Position numbers and translations under genes: made by a program. A stretch of DNA of 64,000 nucleotides from Puniceibacterium sediminis (GTDB lineage Bacteria > Pseudomonadota > Alphaproteobacteria > Rhodobacterales > Rhodobacteraceae): contig NZ_FZNN01000014.1 of assembly GCF_900188035.1 (NCBI RefSeq), positions 1 through 64,000 on the forward strand, written 5' to 3'. The notes beneath the pieces are model-generated. The model was not told the origin of the DNA. It saw only the letters and a list, made by a program, of their open reading frames with translations, and made no database searches. How positions within the stretch are numbered: the first letter of the stretch is position 1; the number at the start of each line of letters is the position of its first letter. Shown in pieces: positions 1-7,253 of the stretch.

Positions 1-45
1 CACGCTGACGAAATCGGGGGACATTACCAGCCTGTCACCCTGATC

Positions 46-145
46 GAAGCCGGGAAACTCTGCCTTCGGGCGGTCCAACGTTGGGGGTCGGATCAGAAGC
101 CGGGAAACTCTGCCTTCGGGCGGTCCAACGTTAGGGGTCGGATCA
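46..145. repeat. 50-bp tandem duplication
   Basis: Two head-to-tail 50-bp units, 46-95 and 96-145, start with gaagccgggaaactctgcc and end with ggggtcggatca. They differ at one base only (g at 83 versus a at 133). A looser echo of the unit end, gttgggggcaacgtcaactc, follows around 181-200. I see no gene in 1-259; the repeat is probably leftover from rearrangement next to the IS element. Confidence 0.85.
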
Positions 146-254
146 ACTCAAACCCGGAGTCTCGCTCACGCTGGATAAAAGTTGGGGGCAACGTCAACTC
201 AACACGTTCGAAGGAAAGTGGACTTTTTCTGCAGGACCCAAAGTGTATTTTTTT

Positions 255-259
255 TGATG
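255..259. repeat. Left target-site duplication of the IS21-like element (TGATG)
   Basis: TGATG lies directly outside the left IS end and is repeated as TGATG at 1837-1841 directly outside the right end. Five base pairs is within the range produced by IS21-family transposition. Confidence 0.75.
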
Positions 260-366
260 TGTGAATCGGCATGCGAAGTTGACCCACTTGGGTGGGTTAT
301 GAGCGAGTAAAATTGACCCACCTGCCACGTTAGCATCCGCGCAGAATAGCGCGGAGGAAAGAGCAG

Positions 367-1608
367 GTGATATTGATGGAAAGTGTATCGAAGATCAGAC
401 TTTGGATTTTGCAGGAGGGTCGCAGCATCCGGTCTGTGGCGCGGGCAACCGGTTTGTCGCGCAACACGATCAAGAAGTATCTGAAGGACGACAACCCGCC
501 AAGCTATCAGCGGCAAGCACCACCGGCTCGTCATAAGCTTTGTGATGGATTTGACACGCGGCTTCAGGAGCTCTTCGAGCAGGATCAAAAGCGTCCGCGC
601 CGGGAGCGGCGAACGGCCGTGAGGCTTTATGAGCAGCTTGTGTCGGAAGGGTATACCGGGTCCTATTCGCCGGTTCAGCGTTTCGTCCGAGACCTCAAGC
701 GCACCGATGCCGGATCGGGAGAGGCGTTCATCCCCCTGCATTTTGCTGCCGGTGATGCCCTCCAGTTTGACTGGAGCGAAGAGCGCGTTGTCCTGGGCGG
801 TGTCGAGCAGAAGGTGAAGGTTGCCCACTTCCGCCTGTGCCACAGTCGCAAGCCCTTTGTCGTCGCCTATCCCGGCGAGAGCCAGGAGATGGTGCTGGAT
901 GCTTTTGTGCGGGCGCTGTCCTTCTACGGCGGGGTTCCGCGACGGGTGATTATCGACAATCCCAAAACGATGGTGACCTATGTCTCCCGCTCGAAGGACC
1001 GGGTGTTCCATCCGCGGTTCCTGGCATTGATGAACCACTATGTCATGGAACCGGTTGCCTGCACCCCCGCGTCGGGTTGGGAGAAGGGACAGGTCGAGAA
1101 CCAGGTCCAGTTTTTACGAGGCCGCTTGTTTGTTCCCATGCCAGCCTTCGATGATCTGGATGGGCTGAACGACTGGTTGCGCCTGCCCTGCGAGGAGCTG
1201 GCAAATCGCGCCCATCCTGAATACTCCGCCCGCACGATTGCAGAGGTTTTTGAAGATGAGCGTGCCGAGCTGCGCCCCCTGGGGCGGGCTTTTGACGGCT
1301 ACGTGGAGAAGACGGTGCGTGTCCGCTCCACCTGCCTGGTTCAATATGCCAGCAATCGCTACAGCGTGCCTTCCCGGTTTGCAGGCCAGCATGTCTCCCT
1401 GCGCGCCTATGCGGGCCGGATCGTGCTGGTGTCAGGCCAGGATGTCATTGCCGAGCACAAGCGCCGCTTCACCCGCAACGTCAGCTACTTTGAACCGTGG
1501 CATTACGTTCCTCTGCTGGACCGCAAACCCGGCGCCTTGCGCAACGGGGCACCCTTCGTGGACTGGCAACTGCCCGATGGGTCGCTGTCTTCGGCGATGC
1601 CAAGATGA
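367..1608 (+). pseudogene. istA: istA transposase, 3'-truncated by deletion
   Basis: This is the DDE transposase of an IS21-family element. An N-terminal helix-turn-helix is visible at about residues 20-40 (RSVARATGLSRNTIKKYL). The catalytic triad is readable as D135 (QFDWSE), D197 (IIDNPK) and E244 (GWEKGQVENQ). The reading frame is a normal IstA up to DWQLP, near 1575. There it runs out of frame into istB sequence and stops at 1608. The 413 aa therefore lack the C-terminal part of a complete IstA, which is usually about 500 aa. The GTG at 367 has GGAGG (353-357) at good spacing; the ATG at 376 is too far from it. The catalytic core is complete, but the tail and the IstB partner are missing. 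Confidence 0.9.
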
Positions 1609-1709
1609 CAACCGCGCTCTTGGATCGCGTCACGCACCACTGCGCCATCATCGAGACCGGCAACAGGTCATACCGCTTCGCTCAGAGCAAAGGCCGCAGA
1701 GAAGAATAA
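1578..1709 (+). pseudogene. istB: istB ATPase, C-terminal remnant only
   Basis: In the frame that starts just after the istA break, the peptide reads [22 protein letters not shown] and continues [11 protein letters not shown], which is the characteristic end of the IstB helper ATPase. No Walker motifs or start codon remain. The junction with istA lies at about 1572-1578, so a single deletion removed the istA 3' end and most of istB. A 13-bp inverted repeat (1721-1733 with 1762-1774) follows. Confidence 0.85.
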
Positions 1710-1720
1710 CCGCATCGCAA

Positions 1721-1774
1721 GCAAAGCCCCCAGACGGACTCGCTATATGAGGGCGGCCCGCCTGGGGGCTTTGC
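1721..1774. terminator. Long inverted repeat behind the istB remnant
   Basis: GCAAAGCCCCCAG (1721-1733) pairs perfectly with CTGGGGGCTTTGC (1762-1774) across a 28-nt spacer, inside the IS before its right end. It could terminate IS transcription; there is no clear T-run. Confidence 0.45.
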
Positions 1775-1836
1775 CCTCTGAACGACGGGTCAAAATCAAA
1801 CGCTGAAACCGGGTCAGTTTTGAACGCTCATTGACA

Positions 1837-1841
1837 TGATG
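1837..1841. repeat. Right target-site duplication of the IS21-like element (TGATG)
   Basis: TGATG matches positions 255-259 at the other end of the element. A preserved duplication shows that the element arrived by transposition at this site and did not recombine away afterwards. Confidence 0.75.
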
Positions 1842-2031
1842 GAACCGAAAGCAAGTTTTGTATCGCCACGGCTCCTACATGTCGATTTAGCGCCCCCCCA
1901 TCTTCTATCTTTCGGTTACTTCACCATTCCTCTCGGTAGCTTGCATCGCCTCAGCTCAAATGCCCTGTTGCATCGGCCTCTACCTCTCCCCTAAATGACC
2001 TAGCGGAACAGATGCTGCTCAGGATGAATCA

Positions 2032-3924
2032 ATGCTAAGAAAATGGTCGCTCAAGAACTTTAAGTCATATAGAGACTTGGATAAACTAGAGCTGTCTAGC
2101 ATCAATGTTCTAGCTGGTGCTAATAGTAGCGGTAAAAGTACGATTATTCAGAGCATTTTACTTCTGAAACAAACACTTCAATACGGATCACCGGATCGGC
2201 CGGTAGCTTTAAACGGCCCACTTCTGCGCATGGGCGCATTCTCTGATATTAGAAACAACGCGTCGGTTGGTGAAGCTGTGGGTTTCAAATTTGAGTTTGA
2301 TGTGTCTGAAGATTCCAACTTTGATGAGAGTCATAGTACTTGGTACAGAGCGTTGAACTCCGCCAGGTTCTCGAAGGAGAATTCAGAAATTCAAAAGATT
2401 TCCGCAGAATTCTCTCTACTTGATGATGTTGAGGGAGTTGAAGACCCACCAGTTTTCAAGTCATCTAATCCAATCATGCCAAAGTTTAAAATGTCTGTTA
2501 CCAGTAACATAAATGAGGTAACAAGAGATGCTACAGTAGAACTAATTAGGCATGACGCGACTGGAATGGATAACATCGAACATCAAGGCTTCGAGTACTC
2601 AGTTAGGCTTGATAAAGAATCAGAAGCTTTTCTTTTTGAGGACTTACCCAAAGCAGCTATTGCCGGTGCCTTCACTAGCAGCTTTTTACCGAGCCTTATG
2701 GGAGTCAGATACGATGCTGGTGAAAAAGAGGCTAAAGACATCGTCAAAAACCTATTTAATCCGAGGCAAAGTTTATTAAGTCGATCATCAGCAGTAAGCC
2801 CTGAGGACCTTCCACCTAAGGTAATAGAGCTAATTCGTGAATGGCTAGATCTAGGAAGTCAAGAACAGGGACTGTTTCCAATTGGTTCTGAGCCAAATGG
2901 CGATGTGGTAGAGCAAATGCAGAAAGCCGTAAGGAATTCTGAGAGGAAAAGGGTACATAGAACATCGCTAAGAAATGTACTATCAAGCGATGATGCTCCT
3001 GACCCTTGGGAAACGGCAAGCTTGTTGGAGCTTAAGGATGATGTACTGCGCGCGCTTAGCAACGAAATGGGAGGTAAGCGTTCTCTTGTGGGTAGGGAGC
3101 CGAAAGACATTGAAAGGTCGAGTGAATTTCTGCGCCGCTTCTTTCAAGAAGGCGTTCGATATTTAGGTCCTTTGCGTGATAGCCCACGACCAGTTTATCA
3201 GCCCGAAGCGTTGGAAAGTGAAACTGATGTGGGGTACCGTGGTGAACACACCGCTGCAGTTTTGGACATAAACCGGCGTCGGCTAGTCTTCTATCACAGA
3301 CCTCCAGTGGAGAATTTGGAGGACGACTATGCCAATGTGGCAACTCAGCACTATGCTCAATTGCATGAAGCTGTCGTGGAGTGGCTGGTATACTTGGGCG
3401 TCGCAGACGATGTGGTGACCACCGATGCTGGAGTATATGGCAATAGACTCCAAGTTTCCACTGACAATCAAGGCCACCTGCACGATCTTACGAACGTAGG
3501 GGTTGGTGTGAGCCAAGTCCTACCAATTGTTGTGATGGCTCTGTTAGCACCCAAAGGTAGTCTGCTAATATTTGAGCAACCTGAACTTCACTTACACCCA
3601 AAGGTCCAAGCAAGGCTGGCAGACCTATTTTTAGCACTAGCTCTGGATGGCAAACAGATGATCTTGGAAACACACAGTGAGTATTTAATTGATCGTTTTC
3701 GACTTAGAGTTGCTCTCTCAGATACTGACAGTGTCAGACCTTTAGTCAATATTCTGTTTTCCGAAAAAGCAAATGGCCAATCCGATTTGACTTCAATTGA
3801 TCTCAACGAATTTGGGGGCGTATTAAAGTGGCCAAAAGACTTCTTTGAGCAGTCACAGAAAGACGTGAGTCGTATTCTGAGGGCTACGGCTAAACGTCGA
3901 AAGAATAAATTGAAAAATAGCTGA
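2032..3924 (+). CDS. DUF3696-type AAA/ABC ATPase (OLD/SMC-like), candidate defence ATPase
   Basis: A 630-aa ATPase of the SMC/OLD-like AAA group. The Walker A is GANSSGKST at residues 29-37. An ABC-signature-like stretch, VGVGVSQVLPIV, lies near residue 490, the Walker B LLIFEQPELHLHP near 508-520, and a switch region ETHSEYLIDRFR near 545. The tail FGGVLKWPKDFFEQ is the typical end of the DUF3696 family. Between Walker A and the signature lies a long poorly conserved insert. No TOPRIM nuclease domain is visible, unlike true OLD or GajA proteins. Its stop codon shares one base with the ATG of the next gene (TGATG at 3922-3926), so the two are translationally coupled. The start has AGGA upstream (2020s). 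Base composition is much more AT-rich than the chromosome, which supports transfer. The function is inferred: such ATPases commonly pair with an effector in anti-phage systems. Confidence 0.85.
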   Translation: MLRKWSLKNFKSYRDLDKLELSSINVLAGANSSGKSTIIQSILLLKQTLQYGSPDRPVALNGPLLRMGAFSDIRNNASVGEAVGFKFEFDVSEDSNFDESHSTWYRALNSARFSKENSEIQKISAEFSLLDDVEGVEDPPVFKSSNPIMPKFKMSVTSNINEVTRDATVELIRHDATGMDNIEHQGFEYSVRLDKESEAFLFEDLPKAAIAGAFTSSFLPSLMGVRYDAGEKEAKDIVKNLFNPRQSLLSRSSAVSPEDLPPKVIELIREWLDLGSQEQGLFPIGSEPNGDVVEQMQKAVRNSERKRVHRTSLRNVLSSDDAPDPWETASLLELKDDVLRALSNEMGGKRSLVGREPKDIERSSEFLRRFFQEGVRYLGPLRDSPRPVYQPEALESETDVGYRGEHTAAVLDINRRRLVFYHRPPVENLEDDYANVATQHYAQLHEAVVEWLVYLGVADDVVTTDAGVYGNRLQVSTDNQGHLHDLTNVGVGVSQVLPIVVMALLAPKGSLLIFEQPELHLHPKVQARLADLFLALALDGKQMILETHSEYLIDRFRLRVALSDTDSVRPLVNILFSEKANGQSDLTSIDLNEFGGVLKWPKDFFEQSQKDVSRILRATAKRRKNKLKNS

Positions 3925-5015
3925 TGCCTAATATTTTAGTTGATACGGCGTTGCTCGCAGTCCCTAATTATGCCGAGGTGGGTGCCGATGCAGATGAATT
4001 GATTGACAGAGTAACTCATTTTGCTCAGTTGGCCGATCCTGAAGTCCCCGTTTCAATGGTGCTGCTGAACGATGTTGAGGCTATCCTGTGGGACAATAAT
4101 GCTGGACCCGACTTCGATGCAATTGAGGAATTTATCAATCTGGTAGGCCTTGCTGATGTATACAGTCCGCAAGATCTATTCAGGCAATATACTTATATTC
4201 TAGAAGCATCATCTCGCGCATCAGAGTTTTTTGATACTTTGGTCGCAGAGTGCTCAGAGGTTACTGTTACGCCAGAACTCCCGAGCAACCTCTTCCCTCT
4301 CAATATGAGGTTTGAAACCCACAGGGTTTTATCACAGCTTTGTATTAAAACTCTTCCTGATCGACTATGGTTATACGGCTCTTCACTTCGATGTGAAGGC
4401 ATCCTTTCATTTTCTGTGTCCACATCTATCAACAGTGTCGGCGAAGTGGGTGATGACAAACCCAGTCCAACCTTGCCTTTGCAATTGAACGATGACATAC
4501 CAGTCTTTCATAAAATTTGGGATATTGTATCTTTAGCTATGGCTGAACGTCTTTGGGTAGAGGCTCAGAATGCTGGAGATTTAGCCCTCTCAATTACAAT
4601 TGGTTCACTGGCTTTGCTTCGGACCACCAATAAAGACGCTAAATTCTCGGAACTGAAGGTATTCGGAGTTGGAAGTGGATTTATCGATAGCTTAAAAGCA
4701 AACCAATGCTTTGGAGATGGAAAATTCTCAGGTAATGCCGCTCGAATGTGCATGGGTATCGTCGCGGGCTTGCCTTTTAACTCAATCCAAAAGATGCGCA
4801 TATCTCAGAAAAGTTCTAAACAGAGAGTACGTGCGGCTGATAAAAGCTTAGCCTATCGCACACATATTACAAAAGGAGGAGTTGGACTTCGTTTAATGTT
4901 CTGGGAATCTCAACAGATAATTGAATTTGCTAACATTGGTCCGAAACTCGAAGAGGAAATTGAGACCGGCATAGCTTCTTCCAGAGTCTACGTGAGCCTT
5001 GGAGACCTTTTCTGA
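3924..5015 (+). CDS. Unrecognised 363-aa partner of the DUF3696 ATPase
   Basis: I do not recognise this protein. It starts on the ATG overlapping the ATPase stop codon, so it is almost certainly made together with the ATPase. It has no obvious signal peptide or membrane segment. The N-terminus (NILVDTALLAVPN) has the hydrophobic-strand-plus-Asp look of PIN-type folds, but I cannot identify a complete set of PIN acidic residues. The C-terminal part contains a basic, conserved-looking stretch (SLAYRTHITKGGVGLRLMFW at about residues 310-330, then IIEFANIGPK), which may be a functional domain. It is as AT-rich as the ATPase gene. By position it is the likely effector or sensor of a two-gene system. 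The reading frame is confident; the function is unknown. Confidence 0.8.
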   Translation: MPNILVDTALLAVPNYAEVGADADELIDRVTHFAQLADPEVPVSMVLLNDVEAILWDNNAGPDFDAIEEFINLVGLADVYSPQDLFRQYTYILEASSRASEFFDTLVAECSEVTVTPELPSNLFPLNMRFETHRVLSQLCIKTLPDRLWLYGSSLRCEGILSFSVSTSINSVGEVGDDKPSPTLPLQLNDDIPVFHKIWDIVSLAMAERLWVEAQNAGDLALSITIGSLALLRTTNKDAKFSELKVFGVGSGFIDSLKANQCFGDGKFSGNAARMCMGIVAGLPFNSIQKMRISQKSSKQRVRAADKSLAYRTHITKGGVGLRLMFWESQQIIEFANIGPKLEEEIETGIASSRVYVSLGDLF

Positions 5016-5335
5016 GCTTGCATGATGGATTAGCAACCAAAACAGAGTTTTCCAGCCTATTCTGGCTATGCTTGTCTTCAGACATTATGACGAACTGCGA
5101 TCGTCTAAGTAGGGCCGTTCGCATAACTTTGCAAAGTTCGCTTACTGCGCAACCCGGACATGCGCGGCAGAAGCGAACGGTAGGTGCCCGCTCTCCTGTG
5201 CGATCGTTGGTCGAAAATGCTGCGACATGTGCGATTGGCAACTTCGATGACATGCTTCATTTGCTGTGCCGCGCCTGAATCATTTTGGAAGACTCCGGAA
5301 AACCAAAATCTCGCAAGTACGCGGATCCATAGCCA
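5016..5335. other. Intergenic stretch with a 14-bp palindrome and flanking inverted repeat
   Basis: No convincing gene is seen. A perfect 14-bp palindrome AACTTTGCAAAGTT lies at 5125-5138. It sits between CCGTTCGC (5115-5122) and its complement GCGAACGG (5173-5180). Base composition returns to higher GC from about 5150, so this stretch may hold the junction between the AT-rich operon and the next module. Confidence 0.5.
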
Positions 5336-5355
5336 GGGCTGTCCTGTGACAGCCC
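5336..5355 (-). terminator. Hairpin downstream of the RHH gene
   Basis: GGGCTGTC (5336-5343) and GACAGCCC (5348-5355) form a perfect 8-bp stem with a 4-nt loop, just past the stop codon of the minus-strand RHH gene. Confidence 0.55.
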
Positions 5356-5362
5356 GGTACCC

Positions 5363-5545
5363 TCAGCCTTTCTTGTCCCGCCTCAGCTCAAGCCAATCCG
5401 CGATCATCCGGCGGATCATCTCGGGCCTGGTCGGCACGTCGTCTTCGAGCCGCCTGACATCGTCGATGGCCTGAAGCATGGCTGCATCCACCCTGAGCAT
5501 AACCGGGCTCGTGTCTTTCTTTGGTTGGCCACGACTTTTCTTCAT
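5363..5545 (-). CDS. Small ribbon-helix-helix DNA-binding protein (CopG/Arc type)
   Basis: A 60-aa protein beginning MKKSRGQPKKD. It then shows a short beta strand (SPVMLRVDAAML) and two helices (LQAIDDVRRLED, PTRPEMIRRMIADWLELRR), the pattern of the ribbon-helix-helix fold of plasmid and antitoxin-type regulators. The start at 5545 has AGAGGA directly upstream on the minus strand; the frame stays open further upstream without a better site. It is divergent from the 5653 gene, and the shared spacer carries the direct repeats ATATCA at 5566-5571 and 5574-5579, spaced like typical RHH operators. It probably autoregulates and may control the 5653-9475 genes. Confidence 0.75.
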   Translation of the reverse strand: MKKSRGQPKKDTSPVMLRVDAAMLQAIDDVRRLEDDVPTRPEMIRRMIADWLELRRDKKG

Positions 5546-5565
5546 GCTGTCCTCTTGATTACTTA

Positions 5566-5579
5566 ATATCAAGATATCA
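5566..5579. promoter_or_regulatory. Candidate RHH operator: two ATATCA direct repeats 8 bp apart
   Basis: ATATCA occurs at 5566-5571 and 5574-5579 in the AT-rich spacer between the divergent RHH gene and the 5653 gene. Short direct repeats at this spacing suit two RHH dimers side by side. This is inference from pattern and position. Confidence 0.4.
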
Positions 5580-5652
5580 TATATAACGTGTAGGCGCAAG
5601 AGTTGCTGCTCCGGCGCCTACACTGACCGAAGCGATCTAACAGGAGATCACC

Positions 5653-6162
5653 ATGGCTATGCATGCGTCTATCACGCCGACCCCGCGTTCCGGAACCACA
5701 GACTACGGCTTTTCCAAGGATGCCGAGGTGCTGGACGAAATCTTCGATCAGCTTCACGCGGCACTTGATGCAGAAGCGCTCGTCTCCAATGGATATTTTC
5801 AGATCGCTCTGTCCGGCTTGGCGCACTCGGCTGCCGATGCATGGGCGACGTGCGAGACGTCGACCATGCGGTTTCTGATGCGACCATGTCTTGTTGCGGA
5901 CCACGTTCTTGCCGCCGAGCATCTGCTGGACGTGCTCCAGGACCGCGGTCTCGACCATGAACGTCTTTGCATCGCCCCGGTCGCTCTGATGTCCGCTGCA
6001 GCCCGGTGCGTGGCTCGCCCGGACATCGAGAACATCGTCCTGACCCGGCAGTTGTCGCACCTCGCCGGCCTTCTGCGCGCGGTGATCGAGGATAGCGCGA
6101 TGCCGCACGATCTGCAGGATGATGCGGAGCCCGGCTCGCCCTCTCCCACGCCCGATCTCTGA
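5653..6162 (+). CDS. Hypothetical 169-aa protein of the island module
   Basis: I do not recognise a family. The predicted protein is largely helical, acidic and soluble, with a Pro/Ser/Asp-rich tail (PGSPSPTPDL). The start is well supported by AGGAG about 8 nt upstream (aacaggagatcaccATG). It is the first gene of a plus-strand series followed by the GIY-YIG gene and the FtsH-like gene, divergent from the RHH regulator. Codon use is GC-rich, unlike the AT-rich operon at 2032-5015, so the two parts of the island probably have different sources. Confidence 0.65.
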   Translation: MAMHASITPTPRSGTTDYGFSKDAEVLDEIFDQLHAALDAEALVSNGYFQIALSGLAHSAADAWATCETSTMRFLMRPCLVADHVLAAEHLLDVLQDRGLDHERLCIAPVALMSAAARCVARPDIENIVLTRQLSHLAGLLRAVIEDSAMPHDLQDDAEPGSPSPTPDL

Positions 6163-6189
6163 GCCTAGCGCCCTGAACTTGCCACAGCG

Positions 6190-7185
6190 ATGCCCGGGTC
6201 ACCCGGTCATCGCCCCATTCCCCGTCCTGTTCCAGGAGTATGTCCATTCGCCACTCAATCTCATCTAACATTTGTCGCTGACGGCGCCGCCGTCTCCCTT
6301 TTTCCCGGAACCCTTCATGCTTCCTGGCGCGAGGCTGCGTCCGGTGCTGGCTTCGACCTCGTGGCACGTGTCCGGGATCGCTACAGCTTCCTCCTGCGAT
6401 GCCGCACCTGCCGGCAGATCTCGATCAAGCCCCGCAACGTGGTCGTGGACCACACTCCGGAATGCCATCACTGCATCCGCCGGCGGCGGGAGGCGGCCGC
6501 ATCCCAAATCGGGGCGACGCTTCTGGGCTCCGACCCGGATCACCGACACTATGGCGTCTTCGTACTCGAGTGTGGTCACATCGTTCGCCGCCAGTACCTG
6601 CGGGTCGAGAAAGCTGCAGACGGCGGTCATCGTGCCGGATGCGAGGCCTGCCGAGAAGCCGCCTATGACGAGGCCGCATCGCGGCATGGCTGGTCTCTGA
6701 ACGGTCCCGCAGCCTCTGGGCGGACAGGCTATCGCAGCTATCGTCATCACTGCGGGCACAAGCAGAACGTCTCCGTTGGCAACATGACATCCGGCGATGT
6801 GGACTGCGCCCGCTGCGGCGAATCCTGGACGTCCAAGCCGTCATCCATCTACCTGTTCCGGATTGACCTGCCTTCCGGATCTGTTCTGAAACTTGGGTAC
6901 AGCAGCAATCCGCGGAAAAGACTGCGCCACCAGCTGGGGATTGCCCACGGCACCCCCACGCGGATTCTTCGAACTATTCCGATCCTGACGGGTCATCAGG
7001 CGGTTTGCGCGGAAAAATCCACGCATGCCTGGATGCGTCGATATCATCCTGATCTGATCGTCCCCAAGAGCGACTACGGCGCCGCGATCAACACGCGCAC
7101 CGAAATCTACCGCCTGCTTTCGGCACCGATCCTGCACGGACTTCTCGATCGCATCGAAAGAGGTCTCCCCCCGATATCTCTCTGA
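6190..7185 (+). CDS. Zinc-ribbon / GIY-YIG nuclease domain protein
   Basis: The C-terminal third carries a GIY-YIG nuclease-like domain. It opens with SIYLFRIDLPSG and LKLGYSSNPRKRLRHQL (strand, then Lys-Gly, Arg-rich helix), followed by AEKSTHAWMRR with a candidate catalytic Glu, and ends TRTEIYRL. This resembles the T5orf172/MUG113 branch of the superfamily. Upstream are several CxxC/CxH pairs (CRTC, CHHC, CGHIV, CEAC, CGHK, CARC), which look like tandem zinc ribbons binding DNA. The start is uncertain: the ATG at 6190 has no clear Shine-Dalgarno. A very good one (CAGGAG) precedes an ATG at 6240 in a different frame that stops after 13 codons at 6281. A small indel near the 5' end is possible. 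A hairpin at 7203-7225 follows the gene. Confidence 0.65.
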   Translation: MPGSPGHRPIPRPVPGVCPFATQSHLTFVADGAAVSLFPGTLHASWREAASGAGFDLVARVRDRYSFLLRCRTCRQISIKPRNVVVDHTPECHHCIRRRREAAASQIGATLLGSDPDHRHYGVFVLECGHIVRRQYLRVEKAADGGHRAGCEACREAAYDEAASRHGWSLNGPAASGRTGYRSYRHHCGHKQNVSVGNMTSGDVDCARCGESWTSKPSSIYLFRIDLPSGSVLKLGYSSNPRKRLRHQLGIAHGTPTRILRTIPILTGHQAVCAEKSTHAWMRRYHPDLIVPKSDYGAAINTRTEIYRLLSAPILHGLLDRIERGLPPISL

Positions 7186-7202
7186 TCTCTTTGAGCCATT
7201 TC

Positions 7203-7225
7203 CCGGACAGCGCAGCGCTGTCCGG
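7203..7225 (+). terminator. Rho-independent-like terminator after the GIY-YIG gene
   Basis: CCGGACAGCG (7203-7212) and CGCTGTCCGG (7216-7225) form a perfect 10-bp stem with a 3-nt loop, followed by a T/C-rich run (tccccttttcctgtttt). Confidence 0.7.
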
Positions 7226-7253
7226 TCCCCTTTTCCTGTTTTCGGAGGCCACC

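Larger units (their letters stand above)
260..1836 (+). mobile_element. IS21-family insertion sequence, internally deleted
   Basis: The element begins TGTGAATCGG at 260 and ends ATTGACA at 1836. The two ends match as imperfect inverted repeats with the same 26-bp spacing from TG to a GACCC block. Internal repeats typical of IS21 ends are visible: TTGACCCAC at 279-287 and 313-321 on the left, and GGGTCA at 1787-1792 and 1811-1816 in inverse orientation on the right. A TGATG duplication flanks it. At 1577 bp it is clearly shorter than complete family members, which carry a full istA and istB. It contains a truncated istA joined to the last codons of istB, so it cannot transpose on its own. Confidence 0.85.

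Noticed and set aside
199-1038. Long minus-strand open frame (279 codons) opposite istA
   Set aside because: It is the shadow of the istA coding strand; istA has clear HTH and DDE motifs while the antisense peptide has no family features.
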